DNA of 64,000 nt, taken from NCBI RefSeq assembly GCF_050433125.1, contig NZ_JBNPXV010000012.1, positions 1-64,000 of the forward strand, given 5' to 3'. Position numbers and translations under genes: made by a program. This DNA comes from Roseimarinus sediminis. Lineage in GTDB: Bacteria > Bacteroidota > Bacteroidia > Bacteroidales > Prolixibacteraceae. The notes under the pieces are model-generated. The model was not told where the DNA came from and ran no database searches. It saw nothing but the letters and a program-made list of their open reading frames with translations. Positions 1-7,907 of the stretch are shown here, piece by piece. Position 1 is the first letter of the stretch. Every line of letters starts with the position of its first letter.

Positions 1-35
1 AGCTTCTCTTCTTTTGTAAAACTTCGCTTTTTCAT
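1..35 (-). CDS. Partial N-terminus, possibly a transposase
   Basis: An ATG at 35 on the minus strand opens a frame reading MKKRSFTKEEKL to the window edge. This basic start resembles the first residues of IS3-type OrfA / HTH_Tnp_1 transposases, which commonly begin with a lysine/arginine-rich stretch followed by F-[ST]-x-E-x-K. Only 11 codons are visible, so both the gene and its family are a guess. Confidence 0.3.
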   Translation of the reverse strand, partial: MKKRSFTKEEK

Positions 36-269
36 CGTCATAAAAGTACAGATTTAAATCTATATCTTTGTCCGATGATTTAAGGGGCTAAAACAATATG
101 CTGATGTCATTTTGAAACGCACTTTCGTTTTTAGGCACTTTGTTGTTGTAAGTAGGGAAACGTAGGCTTAACTTTATTGTCAAATAACCGAATATTACAA
201 AATGGGATTCGATAGCATTGAAGCAGCGGAAACATTATTTGTACCCGACCATTAACAAAATATACTGAC

Positions 270-1739
270 ATGAAAGCTTTAAAACTAACCCTTGTTCTTT
301 TATTTGCCGCAATCACCTGTCTCGTTGGACAAAATTACCAGACGGTTTGTTCAGGAAGAATTTCCTATTTCGAAAATGACAGGAAGGAAATCACTTGCAT
401 TAGGATTGATTCTTCAAAATATCAGGCCGATTCAATCTTATACCCGTTTACAGTCTTCCAGGAAACAGATATTGGGTGCTTTTCTCCAAATATCGCCTCA
501 TGGATTGGCACTAAGGTCGTACTAAGCAAAACAGGCAATAATTATTTTTTCAACCGGAACAACGATAGCATTCTTATAAAAACCAATGCCCGTCCTGGAG
601 AAGAATGGGTGTTATGGCAAAACGATGCATCGTACCTGGTAAAAGCAAGGGTGACAAAGCACGACACCATGAGTTTTTTAGGTCTGACCGATTCGGTGAA
701 GACCATTAGCCTGGAGGCTTTTAATCAGAACATGGAGCCCGTATCTTTGGGGCTTGAGGGCAAAAGCCTGCAAATTAGCAAGCACTTTGGCTGGGTGAAA
801 ACATTTAATTTTTATTTGTTTCCCAATTTACATGGCTATTCATTTGGTGATTTCTTAAATGAACATCGATTGGTGGGGCTTTCGGCTCCTGAAGCAGGAC
901 TACAAAACCTCACCTGGATGGAGGTCTTCGATTTTCAGGAGGGCGATGAATTTCATGTGTTGTACGAATCGAGTTGTTGGGATAGCGAATATGGATCGTC
1001 GGTCACCGATAAGGCCATCTACCGCTATCTCGAACGAAATACCTATGACGATTCCATCGTCTATCGCTATTCGCGCAAACAACGCATACTTACCGAACAA
1101 ACTGACAACAGCTGGCTTACACTTTATGACGACACCTTGCAGCTAACAATCAGGCCGAATGCAGCGTTCGATCTGTTGCCAGGCGAACCTTTCCGCGCTC
1201 ATCCTGATGAATATCTGAATGGTGGTTGCTCCATGAACTGTGGTGAACCCTTTTCGAAAAGAACTCAAGCGGTCTTCGAATTTTATAATGATAATAATGG
1301 TTCATGCTGGCAATTATTGCATTTTGATGGTTGTGTGCCTTCAATGCAATACACCAAAGGTCTTGGCGGGCCTTATTATTCCTGTGAAAATGCCTTTTGC
1401 TTTGGTGGTGAAAGCAGGAAGCTGGTTTATTACCAAAAAGGTGAGGAAAGTTGGGGTGAGAAACTGGTACTTACAAGTCTCGACGAGCTAAAGAGGAGTT
1501 CACTTGTCCTGTATCCGAATCCGGCCCGTGATTACATCGAAATATCTTTCAACGATGCTCCCGCCTCCGCCTGCGATTTGCTTATCTACAACTTGCAGGG
1601 TCAGGCACTTCATTCAGAAAGCATGGATGGTACTTTTACCAGAATCGATGTTTCGACCTTGCAGGCAGGAAGCTACTTGTTGAAAATTACGGGAGAAAAG
1701 GGAAAGGTACTGGCAACTAAGAGATTTATGATAAAATAA
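270..1739 (+). CDS. Secreted protein with T9SS type A sorting domain
   Basis: 489 residues. A signal peptide occupies residues 1-20 (hydrophobic LTLVLLFAAITCLVG, cleavage before QNY). The last ~75 residues form a type IX secretion C-terminal sorting domain: YPNPARDYIEI near 416, then DLLIYNLQGQAL, then an ending LQAGSYLLKIT...KRFMIK. Such proteins are exported to the periplasm, moved through the outer membrane by the T9SS and usually anchored at the surface. The ~390-residue middle matches no family I recognise; it has cysteine pairs (CSMNCGEPF, YYSCENAFC) that may form disulfides outside the cytoplasm. It stands alone, upstream of a secreted esterase. The export route is well supported, the function unknown. 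Confidence 0.85.
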   Translation: MKALKLTLVLLFAAITCLVGQNYQTVCSGRISYFENDRKEITCIRIDSSKYQADSILYPFTVFQETDIGCFSPNIASWIGTKVVLSKTGNNYFFNRNNDSILIKTNARPGEEWVLWQNDASYLVKARVTKHDTMSFLGLTDSVKTISLEAFNQNMEPVSLGLEGKSLQISKHFGWVKTFNFYLFPNLHGYSFGDFLNEHRLVGLSAPEAGLQNLTWMEVFDFQEGDEFHVLYESSCWDSEYGSSVTDKAIYRYLERNTYDDSIVYRYSRKQRILTEQTDNSWLTLYDDTLQLTIRPNAAFDLLPGEPFRAHPDEYLNGGCSMNCGEPFSKRTQAVFEFYNDNNGSCWQLLHFDGCVPSMQYTKGLGGPYYSCENAFCFGGESRKLVYYQKGEESWGEKLVLTSLDELKRSSLVLYPNPARDYIEISFNDAPASACDLLIYNLQGQALHSESMDGTFTRIDVSTLQAGSYLLKITGEKGKVLATKRFMIK

Positions 1740-1882
1740 TTGTCCCAAAGTTGTTGTCGATTTCACAGCATTACGGGGCATCCTGTTAGTGTCAATTGCC
1801 ATTATCATTAAAAAGTACCCGTTGTTTTGACGCAACTATTCTGCAGGACAAAGCATCTAAGCGGGTGATAAACAACATAATT

Positions 1883-2016
1883 ATGAAAGCTGTAAACAAC
1901 ATTCTGCTGTTGGATTTTTTATTGCTGCAATCACAAATTCTTTTGACCTTGCTTCGGCCTTTAAGTTCAACGAATCAGATTTCATGATGACATCTCCTAT
2001 TACATTCCTGTTTTAA
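1883..2016 (+). pseudogene. Possible frameshifted remnant of a small secreted protein
   Basis: The 327-bp gap 1740-2066 has no intact gene. An ATG at 1883 opens MKAVNNILLL; after a one-base frame change near 1914 it would continue FFIAAITNSFDLASAFKF to a TAA at 2014. Joined, this looks like a signal peptide and resembles the start of the gene at 270 (MKALKLTLVLLFAAIT). No body of a protein follows, so at best it is a decayed fragment. It could equally be chance. Confidence 0.2.
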
Positions 2017-2017
2017 C

Positions 2018-2048
2018 TTGCAATAATGCAGCGAAGCATTTATCTTGC
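2018..2048 (+). promoter_or_regulatory. Possible promoter of the esterase gene
   Basis: A TTG at 2018-2020 and TATCTTG at 2041-2047 are spaced 20 bp, resembling a degenerate Bacteroidota TTTG-N17-23-TAnnTTTG promoter. Transcription would begin near 2055, giving a leader of about 12 nt. Both elements deviate from consensus. Confidence 0.3.
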
Positions 2049-2066
2049 CCATAAAACAACTACACA

Positions 2067-2972
2067 ATGCAAAAACAACTAGTAATCAGTCTGGCTTTTC
2101 TTTTTACTGCCCTGTATTCCTTGCAGGGACAACCAACCGTGGTGCCTTTGTGGAAGGGTGAAGTTCCCAACAACAAAGCGACCGATATTCCTGAAGGAAG
2201 CCGTGAGTCGAATGGTGAAATAACCCATGTTTATGATGTAACTGATCCGAGCCTGACTATTTACAGGGCAAAGGTTGAAGACAATGTAAAAGTGCCGGCG
2301 GTCATCATTTGTCCCGGAGGTGGTTACACCAATCTGTCGATTCTGAAAGAAGGGCACCGTGTAGCTGAATACCTTGCAGAGAACGGTATTACCGGCATTG
2401 TACTAAAATACCGTCTGCCACGCGACGAAATGCAGATCGATAAAACACTGGCACCCATACAGGATGCACAACAGGCCATATTAACGGTACGCAGCAGAGC
2501 TGCAGCATGGAATATTATTCCTGATAAAATTGGTATCATGGGATTTTCAGCCGGTGGTCATCTGGCGGCGACTGCTTCTACAAGGCGTAATTTCTGGCTG
2601 GTTGAAGGTGAAAACCTTCGCCCCGATTTCAGCATACTTATTTATCCTGTTATCAGCATGAATCCCGGCATAACCCACATGGGAAGCCACAATAACTTGT
2701 TGGGTGAGGATGCAGCCAGGGCACTTGAAATTGAATACTCCAACGAGCTGCAGATAAACAAAAATACACCGCCTGCTTTTCTGGTTCATTCTTTCGACGA
2801 CAGAGCAGTTCCGGTAGCCAATTCGCTGCGCTATGCACAAAGACTGCAGGAATTTGACATTGAATGTGAGATGCATTTATACAAAAAAGGCGGGCATGGT
2901 TATGGCATGAATCCCGGTTATACCGACACCTGGCCGAAACTGATGATTAACTGGATCAACGATCTGGATTAG
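2067..2972 (+). CDS. Secreted alpha/beta hydrolase (acetylxylan esterase-like)
   Basis: 301 residues with a signal peptide (residues 1-22, ending LYSLQGQ). Alpha/beta-hydrolase fold of the BD-FAE/acetyl-esterase type. The oxyanion segment ICPGGGY is near 93, the nucleophile motif GFSAGGH puts Ser near 161, HSFDDRAVP supplies the acid near 245, and KKGGHGYGM the catalytic His near 277. The complete triad and the HGGG-like PGGGY favour an active carboxylesterase. Placed beside glycoside hydrolases, it probably removes acetyl (or feruloyl) groups from plant hemicellulose or pectin in the periplasm. Substrate is inferred from context only. It converges with the LamG gene across a shared terminator. 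Confidence 0.8.
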   Translation: MQKQLVISLAFLFTALYSLQGQPTVVPLWKGEVPNNKATDIPEGSRESNGEITHVYDVTDPSLTIYRAKVEDNVKVPAVIICPGGGYTNLSILKEGHRVAEYLAENGITGIVLKYRLPRDEMQIDKTLAPIQDAQQAILTVRSRAAAWNIIPDKIGIMGFSAGGHLAATASTRRNFWLVEGENLRPDFSILIYPVISMNPGITHMGSHNNLLGEDAARALEIEYSNELQINKNTPPAFLVHSFDDRAVPVANSLRYAQRLQEFDIECEMHLYKKGGHGYGMNPGYTDTWPKLMINWINDLD

Positions 2973-2993
2973 GATTCAGTAAGGTGAAAGATA

Positions 2994-3026
2994 AAAAAAA
3001 GAGGATGCCAGGCGACATCCTCTTTT
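2994..3026. terminator. Bidirectional intrinsic terminator
   Basis: Stem GAGGATG (3001-3007) pairs with CATCCTC (3016-3022) around an 8-nt loop, with an A-run on the left and a T-run on the right. It can end both the esterase mRNA and the convergent LamG mRNA. Confidence 0.85.
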
Positions 3027-3052
3027 TCCAAGCAGTTTTTTTCCTCTTGATC

Positions 3053-3991
3053 TTATTGCATTTTAACTATTTTACTGCTGTTGACAGCACCGTTGCTGAA
3101 GGTACTTTTCTTAATGTAAATACCACGCTGTAGTCGCTTAAAGTCGTTGCCGGCTTTGGCTCCGGTAATGCTGAAGAATTCTTCTTTCACCACTTCGCCT
3201 GAGAAATCGAACTGATTGACAGCGGTCCCGCTTTTGGCAGCGATGATGGCTTCAATCTGATCAGCATTGAGCAGACTTGAATAAATGGCAAGGTCGTCGA
3301 ATTTGTAGGCAGGATCGGGGTCGGCCCAGTCCCAGGCCTGGTTTCCACCAAGACAGATATAGGTCAATGCCGAACCATTGTTAAACAATCCACTCACACT
3401 GCTTCCGTTTTCGTCACCACTGAGGGTCCAGGTGTTTTTTACTTCGCCATCGATGTATACTTTTACTTCGCTTTCGGTAAAAGTGGCAGTATAGAAATGC
3501 CATGCTTCATCGTCGAGCCATTCCACATCCACCGTGTTGGTTCCGTTGGTATTCTGGGCATCGGTCAGGTCGGTCCAGCCTGAATTGTTCACTTGTCCTA
3601 CCAGTCGCGACTGAAGTACCATCATTGGCCAGGTATTGGCATTGTTAACCGGAGCAGCACCGTAAGCTGAGAAAATGGGCGTCCAGAGTTGATCAACAGC
3701 AGTCCCCTTGTTTACCCAAAAGGCAATGGAAAGTTCCTTGCTTCCCGATTCCTGCAGTTGTGCAAAAATGTTGTCGGGAAGCAGCAAATAGTTGCTGCGG
3801 ATGGCTTGTCCTCCGGCTGCATTGTGGAATACACTTCCAAAGCCAGCTGTTTCTTCTTCAACTATCGCTCCGTTTCCTACGATGGTCGCATCGCCTGTGT
3901 CGTTTTCAAAATCATTGGAATAAAGAATCGTTTGAGCGCTGAGTCCGATGGTGGTCAAAAGTGCAATTGCTAAGATGTAGAGTTGTTTCAT
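3053..3991 (-). CDS. Secreted LamG/concanavalin A-like protein
   Basis: 312 residues; signal peptide at 1-19 (LYILAIALLTTIGLSAQ). The body is a LamG-type jelly roll: SIAFWVNKG near 85, WHFYTATFTESEVKVYIDG near 165-183, and a closing AIYSSLLNADQIEAI helix typical of Laminin_G_3 domains. The last ~45 residues (EEFFSITGAKAG... RGIYIKKSTF... KIVKMQ) resemble the short C-terminal sorting tail of many Bacteroidales surface proteins. LamG domains bind carbohydrate or protein. No catalytic domain is present, so a glycan-binding surface role is inferred. It has its own promoter region in the 3992-4242 divergent gap and shares a terminator with the esterase. Confidence 0.75.
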   Translation of the reverse strand: MKQLYILAIALLTTIGLSAQTILYSNDFENDTGDATIVGNGAIVEEETAGFGSVFHNAAGGQAIRSNYLLLPDNIFAQLQESGSKELSIAFWVNKGTAVDQLWTPIFSAYGAAPVNNANTWPMMVLQSRLVGQVNNSGWTDLTDAQNTNGTNTVDVEWLDDEAWHFYTATFTESEVKVYIDGEVKNTWTLSGDENGSSVSGLFNNGSALTYICLGGNQAWDWADPDPAYKFDDLAIYSSLLNADQIEAIIAAKSGTAVNQFDFSGEVVKEEFFSITGAKAGNDFKRLQRGIYIKKSTFSNGAVNSSKIVKMQ

Positions 3992-4160
3992 GCTGTTCTA
4001 TTGTTTAGTTATACATTGAATTTTTTCGCTTTATTTCAGTGCTTCCTGCTTATACGCAATGAATCAAAACAAATTTAAGCCTGAAGCTTCGAAGCCTTGC
4101 GTACAGATGAATATTTGAAGTGGACAAACCGATCAAATGACCATGGCGTGTCTCTTTCTG

Positions 4161-4212
4161 TAAATTTGATGCGTGCACGGCATGGTACTCTTAGCAAAAT
4201 TTAATATGTTTG
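4161..4212 (+). promoter_or_regulatory. Candidate -7 elements for the PQQ-like protein gene
   Basis: Two TAnnTTTG matches, TAAATTTG at 4161-4168 and TATGTTTG at 4205-4212, lie 75 and 31 bp before the ATG at 4243. Neither has a good TTTG at the expected -33 distance, so which one is used is unclear. Confidence 0.35.
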
Positions 4213-4242
4213 ATACCAATCGAAGCAATTGAACAGTTCACT

Positions 4243-5448
4243 ATGAGAACACTTTTTATTCTGTTTATTTTTATTTGTTCCAATGACTTAAGTTGGGCAG
4301 GTGAGCAAAATCGATGGCGTGGTCCGCATGGAAATGGGATCTACGAAGCCGGTAATTTGCTCGAAAAGTGGCCCGATGAAGGCCCCACTGAAGTGATGAT
4401 GGTGGAAGGCCTGGGAGAAGGTTTTACTTCACCGGCTTTTATAGGAAATAAAATGTACATAACGGGGATGATTGACTCCCTGGGTTATTTGTTTGTAATG
4501 ACCGACAATGGTGAAATACTTGATAAAATCGCCTATGGACCTGAATACACGCTGAGGTATGTTGGCACCCGCTCGACACCTAAAGTAGTTGGCGATCTGA
4601 TTTATCTGCTTACCGGCGAGGGGAATATGGTGTGTATCAGTGAGCGCCAAAGAAAAATAGTGTGGTCGAAACACATCAGCGATTTTGGAGGTGAGAACCT
4701 TCGTTTTGGCATTGCCGAATCGCTGGTGGTCGATGGAGATGTGCTCTATGCTTCACCGGGCGGACCTGAATACAATGTGCTTGCACTTAACCGCCACAAT
4801 GGTGACCTTGTTTGGTCTTGCCCGGCCAAAGGAACGACTGCAGCCTATTGCACGCCTTTGTTGTTTGAGCACAAAGGGCGAAAAGTGCTGGCCACCATGA
4901 TGGCCGACTGGCTTTTGGGCATCGATGCCGAAGATGGCCGCTTGCTGTGGTCACATCCCTACGAAAAGAGGAGGTCGAATTTCCCCAATACTCCCATTTA
5001 TCACGAAGGGGAAATCTATTATTTCAGCGGATACGACAATGGGGGAGTCAAGCTTTCAATTTCTGAAAATGCTGAAAGTGTTGATTTGCTATGGGAAAGC
5101 GATTCGCTGCAGAGCAAGATGGGGGGTGCCGTTTTACTCGATGGCTACCTCTATGGTTCGGGTGATACCCGCCGACAGTGGTATTGCCTCGACTGGAAAA
5201 CCGGCGAAACAGTGGCTACGTACAATGGTCTGGCCAATGGTGTGGTAATAGCGGCCGATAACAAACTTTTTTTGTACACCGATCGGGGTGAAGTGGTCCT
5301 TATGCGGCCTGATCCGAACCATTTTGAAGTAATCAGTCAGTTCAGAATTCAGAAAGGGACTGCTCAACACTGGGCACATCCCGTAATACACGATGGTAAA
5401 TTGTATGTTCGGCACGGAGACGTGTTGCTGGCCTACCAAATCAAATAA
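4243..5448 (+). CDS. Secreted PQQ-like beta-propeller protein
   Basis: 401 residues from the ATG at 4243. A TTG at 4210 in the same frame would add 11 residues before the hydrophobic signal segment TLFILFIFICSN and is less likely. After cleavage near WAG the mature protein starts NRWRGPHGNG, the usual opening of pyrrolo-quinoline-quinone-like (WD40-like) propellers. Repeated blade signatures follow, such as GEGFTSPAFIGNKMYITG, GDLIYLLTGEGNMVCI, LNRHNGDLVW, GIDAEDGRLLW and GKLYVRHGDVLLAY. No cofactor dehydrogenase motifs are evident, so this is probably a periplasmic binding or scaffold propeller rather than an enzyme. It converges on GH3 over a strong shared terminator. Confidence 0.75.
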   Translation: MRTLFILFIFICSNDLSWAGEQNRWRGPHGNGIYEAGNLLEKWPDEGPTEVMMVEGLGEGFTSPAFIGNKMYITGMIDSLGYLFVMTDNGEILDKIAYGPEYTLRYVGTRSTPKVVGDLIYLLTGEGNMVCISERQRKIVWSKHISDFGGENLRFGIAESLVVDGDVLYASPGGPEYNVLALNRHNGDLVWSCPAKGTTAAYCTPLLFEHKGRKVLATMMADWLLGIDAEDGRLLWSHPYEKRRSNFPNTPIYHEGEIYYFSGYDNGGVKLSISENAESVDLLWESDSLQSKMGGAVLLDGYLYGSGDTRRQWYCLDWKTGETVATYNGLANGVVIAADNKLFLYTDRGEVVLMRPDPNHFEVISQFRIQKGTAQHWAHPVIHDGKLYVRHGDVLLAYQIK

Positions 5449-5490
5449 AATCAAAGGGATGACTGAATTCAGAGCGTCCCTTTGATTTTA
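5447..5490. terminator. Strong bidirectional terminator
   Basis: A perfect 13-bp stem, AAAATCAAAGGGA (5447-5459) with TCCCTTTGATTTT (5477-5489), and a 17-nt loop. It overlaps the stop of the PQQ-like gene and sits 11 bp from the stop of GH3, so it serves both convergent transcripts. Confidence 0.9.
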
Positions 5491-5500
5491 TAAACGGTTA

Positions 5501-7657
5501 TTATTTCGCCTTTAGCTTTCCTTTTAATTGCTCGTCGACAGATGAGCCTCCAATGAAGAAGTCAATTCTTCCTTCTTCGAGCACAAACGAATGTGCTTCG
5601 CTGTTCCAGTATTTCAGGTCTTCGGTATCGAGCAGGAGCGAAACATTTTTGCTCTGACCCGCAGGAACATGAATACGTTGAAATGCTTTCAGCGCAAGCC
5701 TGGGCCTTTTTACTCCCGAGTCGGGGAAGCGCACATACAGCTGTACTACTTCGTCGCTGCCGAAACTTCCCGTGTTGCTAAGCTGGAAAGTGAGTTCCAC
5801 CTTGTCGCCGTCGCGAACTGTTTGGTGACTGCTATGCAGATTGGAATATTCGAAAGTGGTATAACTGAGCCCATATCCAAAGGGAAAGAGCGGAGGATGG
5901 GTATTGTATTGATACGTGCTTCCCTTGGTGATGTCGTACTCAAGCATGGGCAGCAAATCGCTAATCGATTTGGGCCAGCTTTGAACCAAACGACCGGCGG
6001 GGCTTACTTTTCCGAACAATACATCGGCGAGTCCGTTGCCCAGTTCCTGACTCGACTGGGTAATATGTACAATGGCCGGCAGGTGCTCTTTCGACCAGTT
6101 GATGGCATAGGGAAAACTCGAAATCAGCACCATTACCGTGTTGGGGTTGGCCTGGTGAACCAGTTTTACAAGGTCTTCCTGTTCGAGTGTGAGCGCCTGC
6201 CGGTCGACGTCTTCTTTTCCATCGCTGGGCACATAGCTTACTCCCCAGCCCAGGTTGTATGCCAGCGGATGGTTGCCAACACAAACGATGGCGGCATCGG
6301 CCTTAGTAGCGGCAATGGTGGCTGAATCGGCTTTATTGCTGGCAGCAAAAAGCACCGTAACATCATTACCCACCGCATTTCGTATTCCTTCGAGTGCCGA
6401 AACAGCGTAGGGAGGAGTTCCTGCATACCAGTCGGAAACCACCAGGTCGGCTACCGGTCCGATAACGGCAATGGTGTCGATCAGGTCGGTTTTTAATGGC
6501 AGGGTGTTGTGCTCGTTTTTTAGCAGCACCACCGACTGTGCCGTTGCTTTGCGTGCCAGTTGATGGGCTTCGGGGAGGGTCCACGGGTCGATGGTGTCTT
6601 TGATTCCAATTTGTGCGTAGGGATTTTCATCGCTCTCGTCGAACCAGCCCAGACGCAGCAATACCCTGAGCGAGCCCCTGATGGCCTGGTCGATCTCACT
6701 TTCGGCAAGCAGGCCCTTTTCCAATGCTTTTTTAAGTGGTTCTTTATAGTCGTCGAGAAACATCGTGATGCCCGAACGGATGCAGGCCACCGCTGCTTCT
6801 TCCAGATTAGGATAATACTTGTGGGCACTCACCAGCAGGCGAAAAGCACCACCATCGGTGGCAATGATGCCATTTTGACCCCATTCGTTGACAGTGATCT
6901 CCTTAAGCATGGGATGCACGGTGGCGGGTATTCCGTTCACTTTGTTGTAGGCAGCCATGTAAGCCCGTGATCCTCCTTCGCTAATGCCCTTGTAAAAGGG
7001 GTAGGAATAGTATTCACGGAACAGGCGCTCGCTGAAATCGGACGAGTTAATGGTGCGGTTGTTTTCGTTGCTGTTGGCCAGAAAATGCTTCATTAGCGAG
7101 GCCGTTTTCAGGTAGCGGGGATGATCACCCTGTAGTCCCTTTACGAAAGCCACAGTTAGTTCCCCGGCCAGGTAGGCGTCTTCGCCATAACATTCTTCGG
7201 TGCGGCCCCAGCGCACATCGCGTCCGATATCGGCATTGGGAGCCAGTACAATTAAACCACCGCTCAGGTATTTCGGACTTTGGGTCAGGTAGCGGCATTC
7301 GTAAGCTTCGTGTGCTGCAATTTGTTCTAGCAGTTCGGGGTTCCACATTTGTGCCAGACCGTAAGCCTGCGGGAAGGTCGTATTGGGGGCTTCACCCTGA
7401 CCTTTTACAGCCCAGTTGGCAGGCCCGCTCAGCGCCGCGCCGTGCAGTCCTTCAATAATGCGGTGCCGCCTGATCCCCAGGCGCGGAACTTCGGGGCGGG
7501 TCGAAAGAAAATTGATTTTCTCATCGAGCGTCAACAGGGAAATCAGTTGATCTATTCGTTCTTCTTCGGGTATTTCGGGATTTTGAAATGCATGTTCCTG
7601 GGCAGCCAGTGGGTAGCTTAAAAGAAACAGGACGATTGATATAAAAAAGCATCGCAT
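5501..7657 (-). CDS. GH3 family beta-glycosidase
   Basis: 718 residues with a signal peptide (1-19, FFISIVLFLLSYPLAAQ). N-terminal GH3 TIM-barrel: RIIEGLHGAAL near 45, GPNADIGRDVRWGRTEECYGED-type segment near 140-160, KHFLANS near 190, and the nucleophile Asp in IIATDGGAF near 264. A GH3 C-terminal domain (TIAVIGPVADL near 393) and a fibronectin III-like domain (PFGYGLSYTTFEYS onward) complete the usual three-domain layout and full length. It most likely releases terminal glucose or xylose from beta-linked oligosaccharides in the periplasm; GH3 includes beta-glucosidases, beta-xylosidases and arabinofuranosidases and sequence alone does not settle which. It is divergent from GH9, with which it probably cooperates. 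Confidence 0.9.
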   Translation of the reverse strand: MRCFFISIVLFLLSYPLAAQEHAFQNPEIPEEERIDQLISLLTLDEKINFLSTRPEVPRLGIRRHRIIEGLHGAALSGPANWAVKGQGEAPNTTFPQAYGLAQMWNPELLEQIAAHEAYECRYLTQSPKYLSGGLIVLAPNADIGRDVRWGRTEECYGEDAYLAGELTVAFVKGLQGDHPRYLKTASLMKHFLANSNENNRTINSSDFSERLFREYYSYPFYKGISEGGSRAYMAAYNKVNGIPATVHPMLKEITVNEWGQNGIIATDGGAFRLLVSAHKYYPNLEEAAVACIRSGITMFLDDYKEPLKKALEKGLLAESEIDQAIRGSLRVLLRLGWFDESDENPYAQIGIKDTIDPWTLPEAHQLARKATAQSVVLLKNEHNTLPLKTDLIDTIAVIGPVADLVVSDWYAGTPPYAVSALEGIRNAVGNDVTVLFAASNKADSATIAATKADAAIVCVGNHPLAYNLGWGVSYVPSDGKEDVDRQALTLEQEDLVKLVHQANPNTVMVLISSFPYAINWSKEHLPAIVHITQSSQELGNGLADVLFGKVSPAGRLVQSWPKSISDLLPMLEYDITKGSTYQYNTHPPLFPFGYGLSYTTFEYSNLHSSHQTVRDGDKVELTFQLSNTGSFGSDEVVQLYVRFPDSGVKRPRLALKAFQRIHVPAGQSKNVSLLLDTEDLKYWNSEAHSFVLEEGRIDFFIGGSSVDEQLKGKLKAK

Positions 7658-7907
7658 GGTAAAGAATTTAGTTGTTAGTTAGCTGGTAAAATATCTTAAT
7701 CGAAAGTAGGAACTTTTATTTTCATTCAAGTGCATTTTTGCATTTCGTTTCAATTTGCATAAAATTTGAAAAGGAAGGAAATAATTTAGGTACTAGTATT
7801 CATTTTAGCGCTGCTTGTTATACATTTAAGGACTGTGTCCAAAAACAAAGCACTTATATTCGGCTGTTTTGTATTACTAAAACAGGCCTTGCCTGAAAAA
7901 AAAATGA

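Noticed and set aside
5591..6325. A 244-codon plus-strand frame opposite GH3
   Set aside because: Antisense shadow of the GH3 gene with no motif or ribosome binding site.
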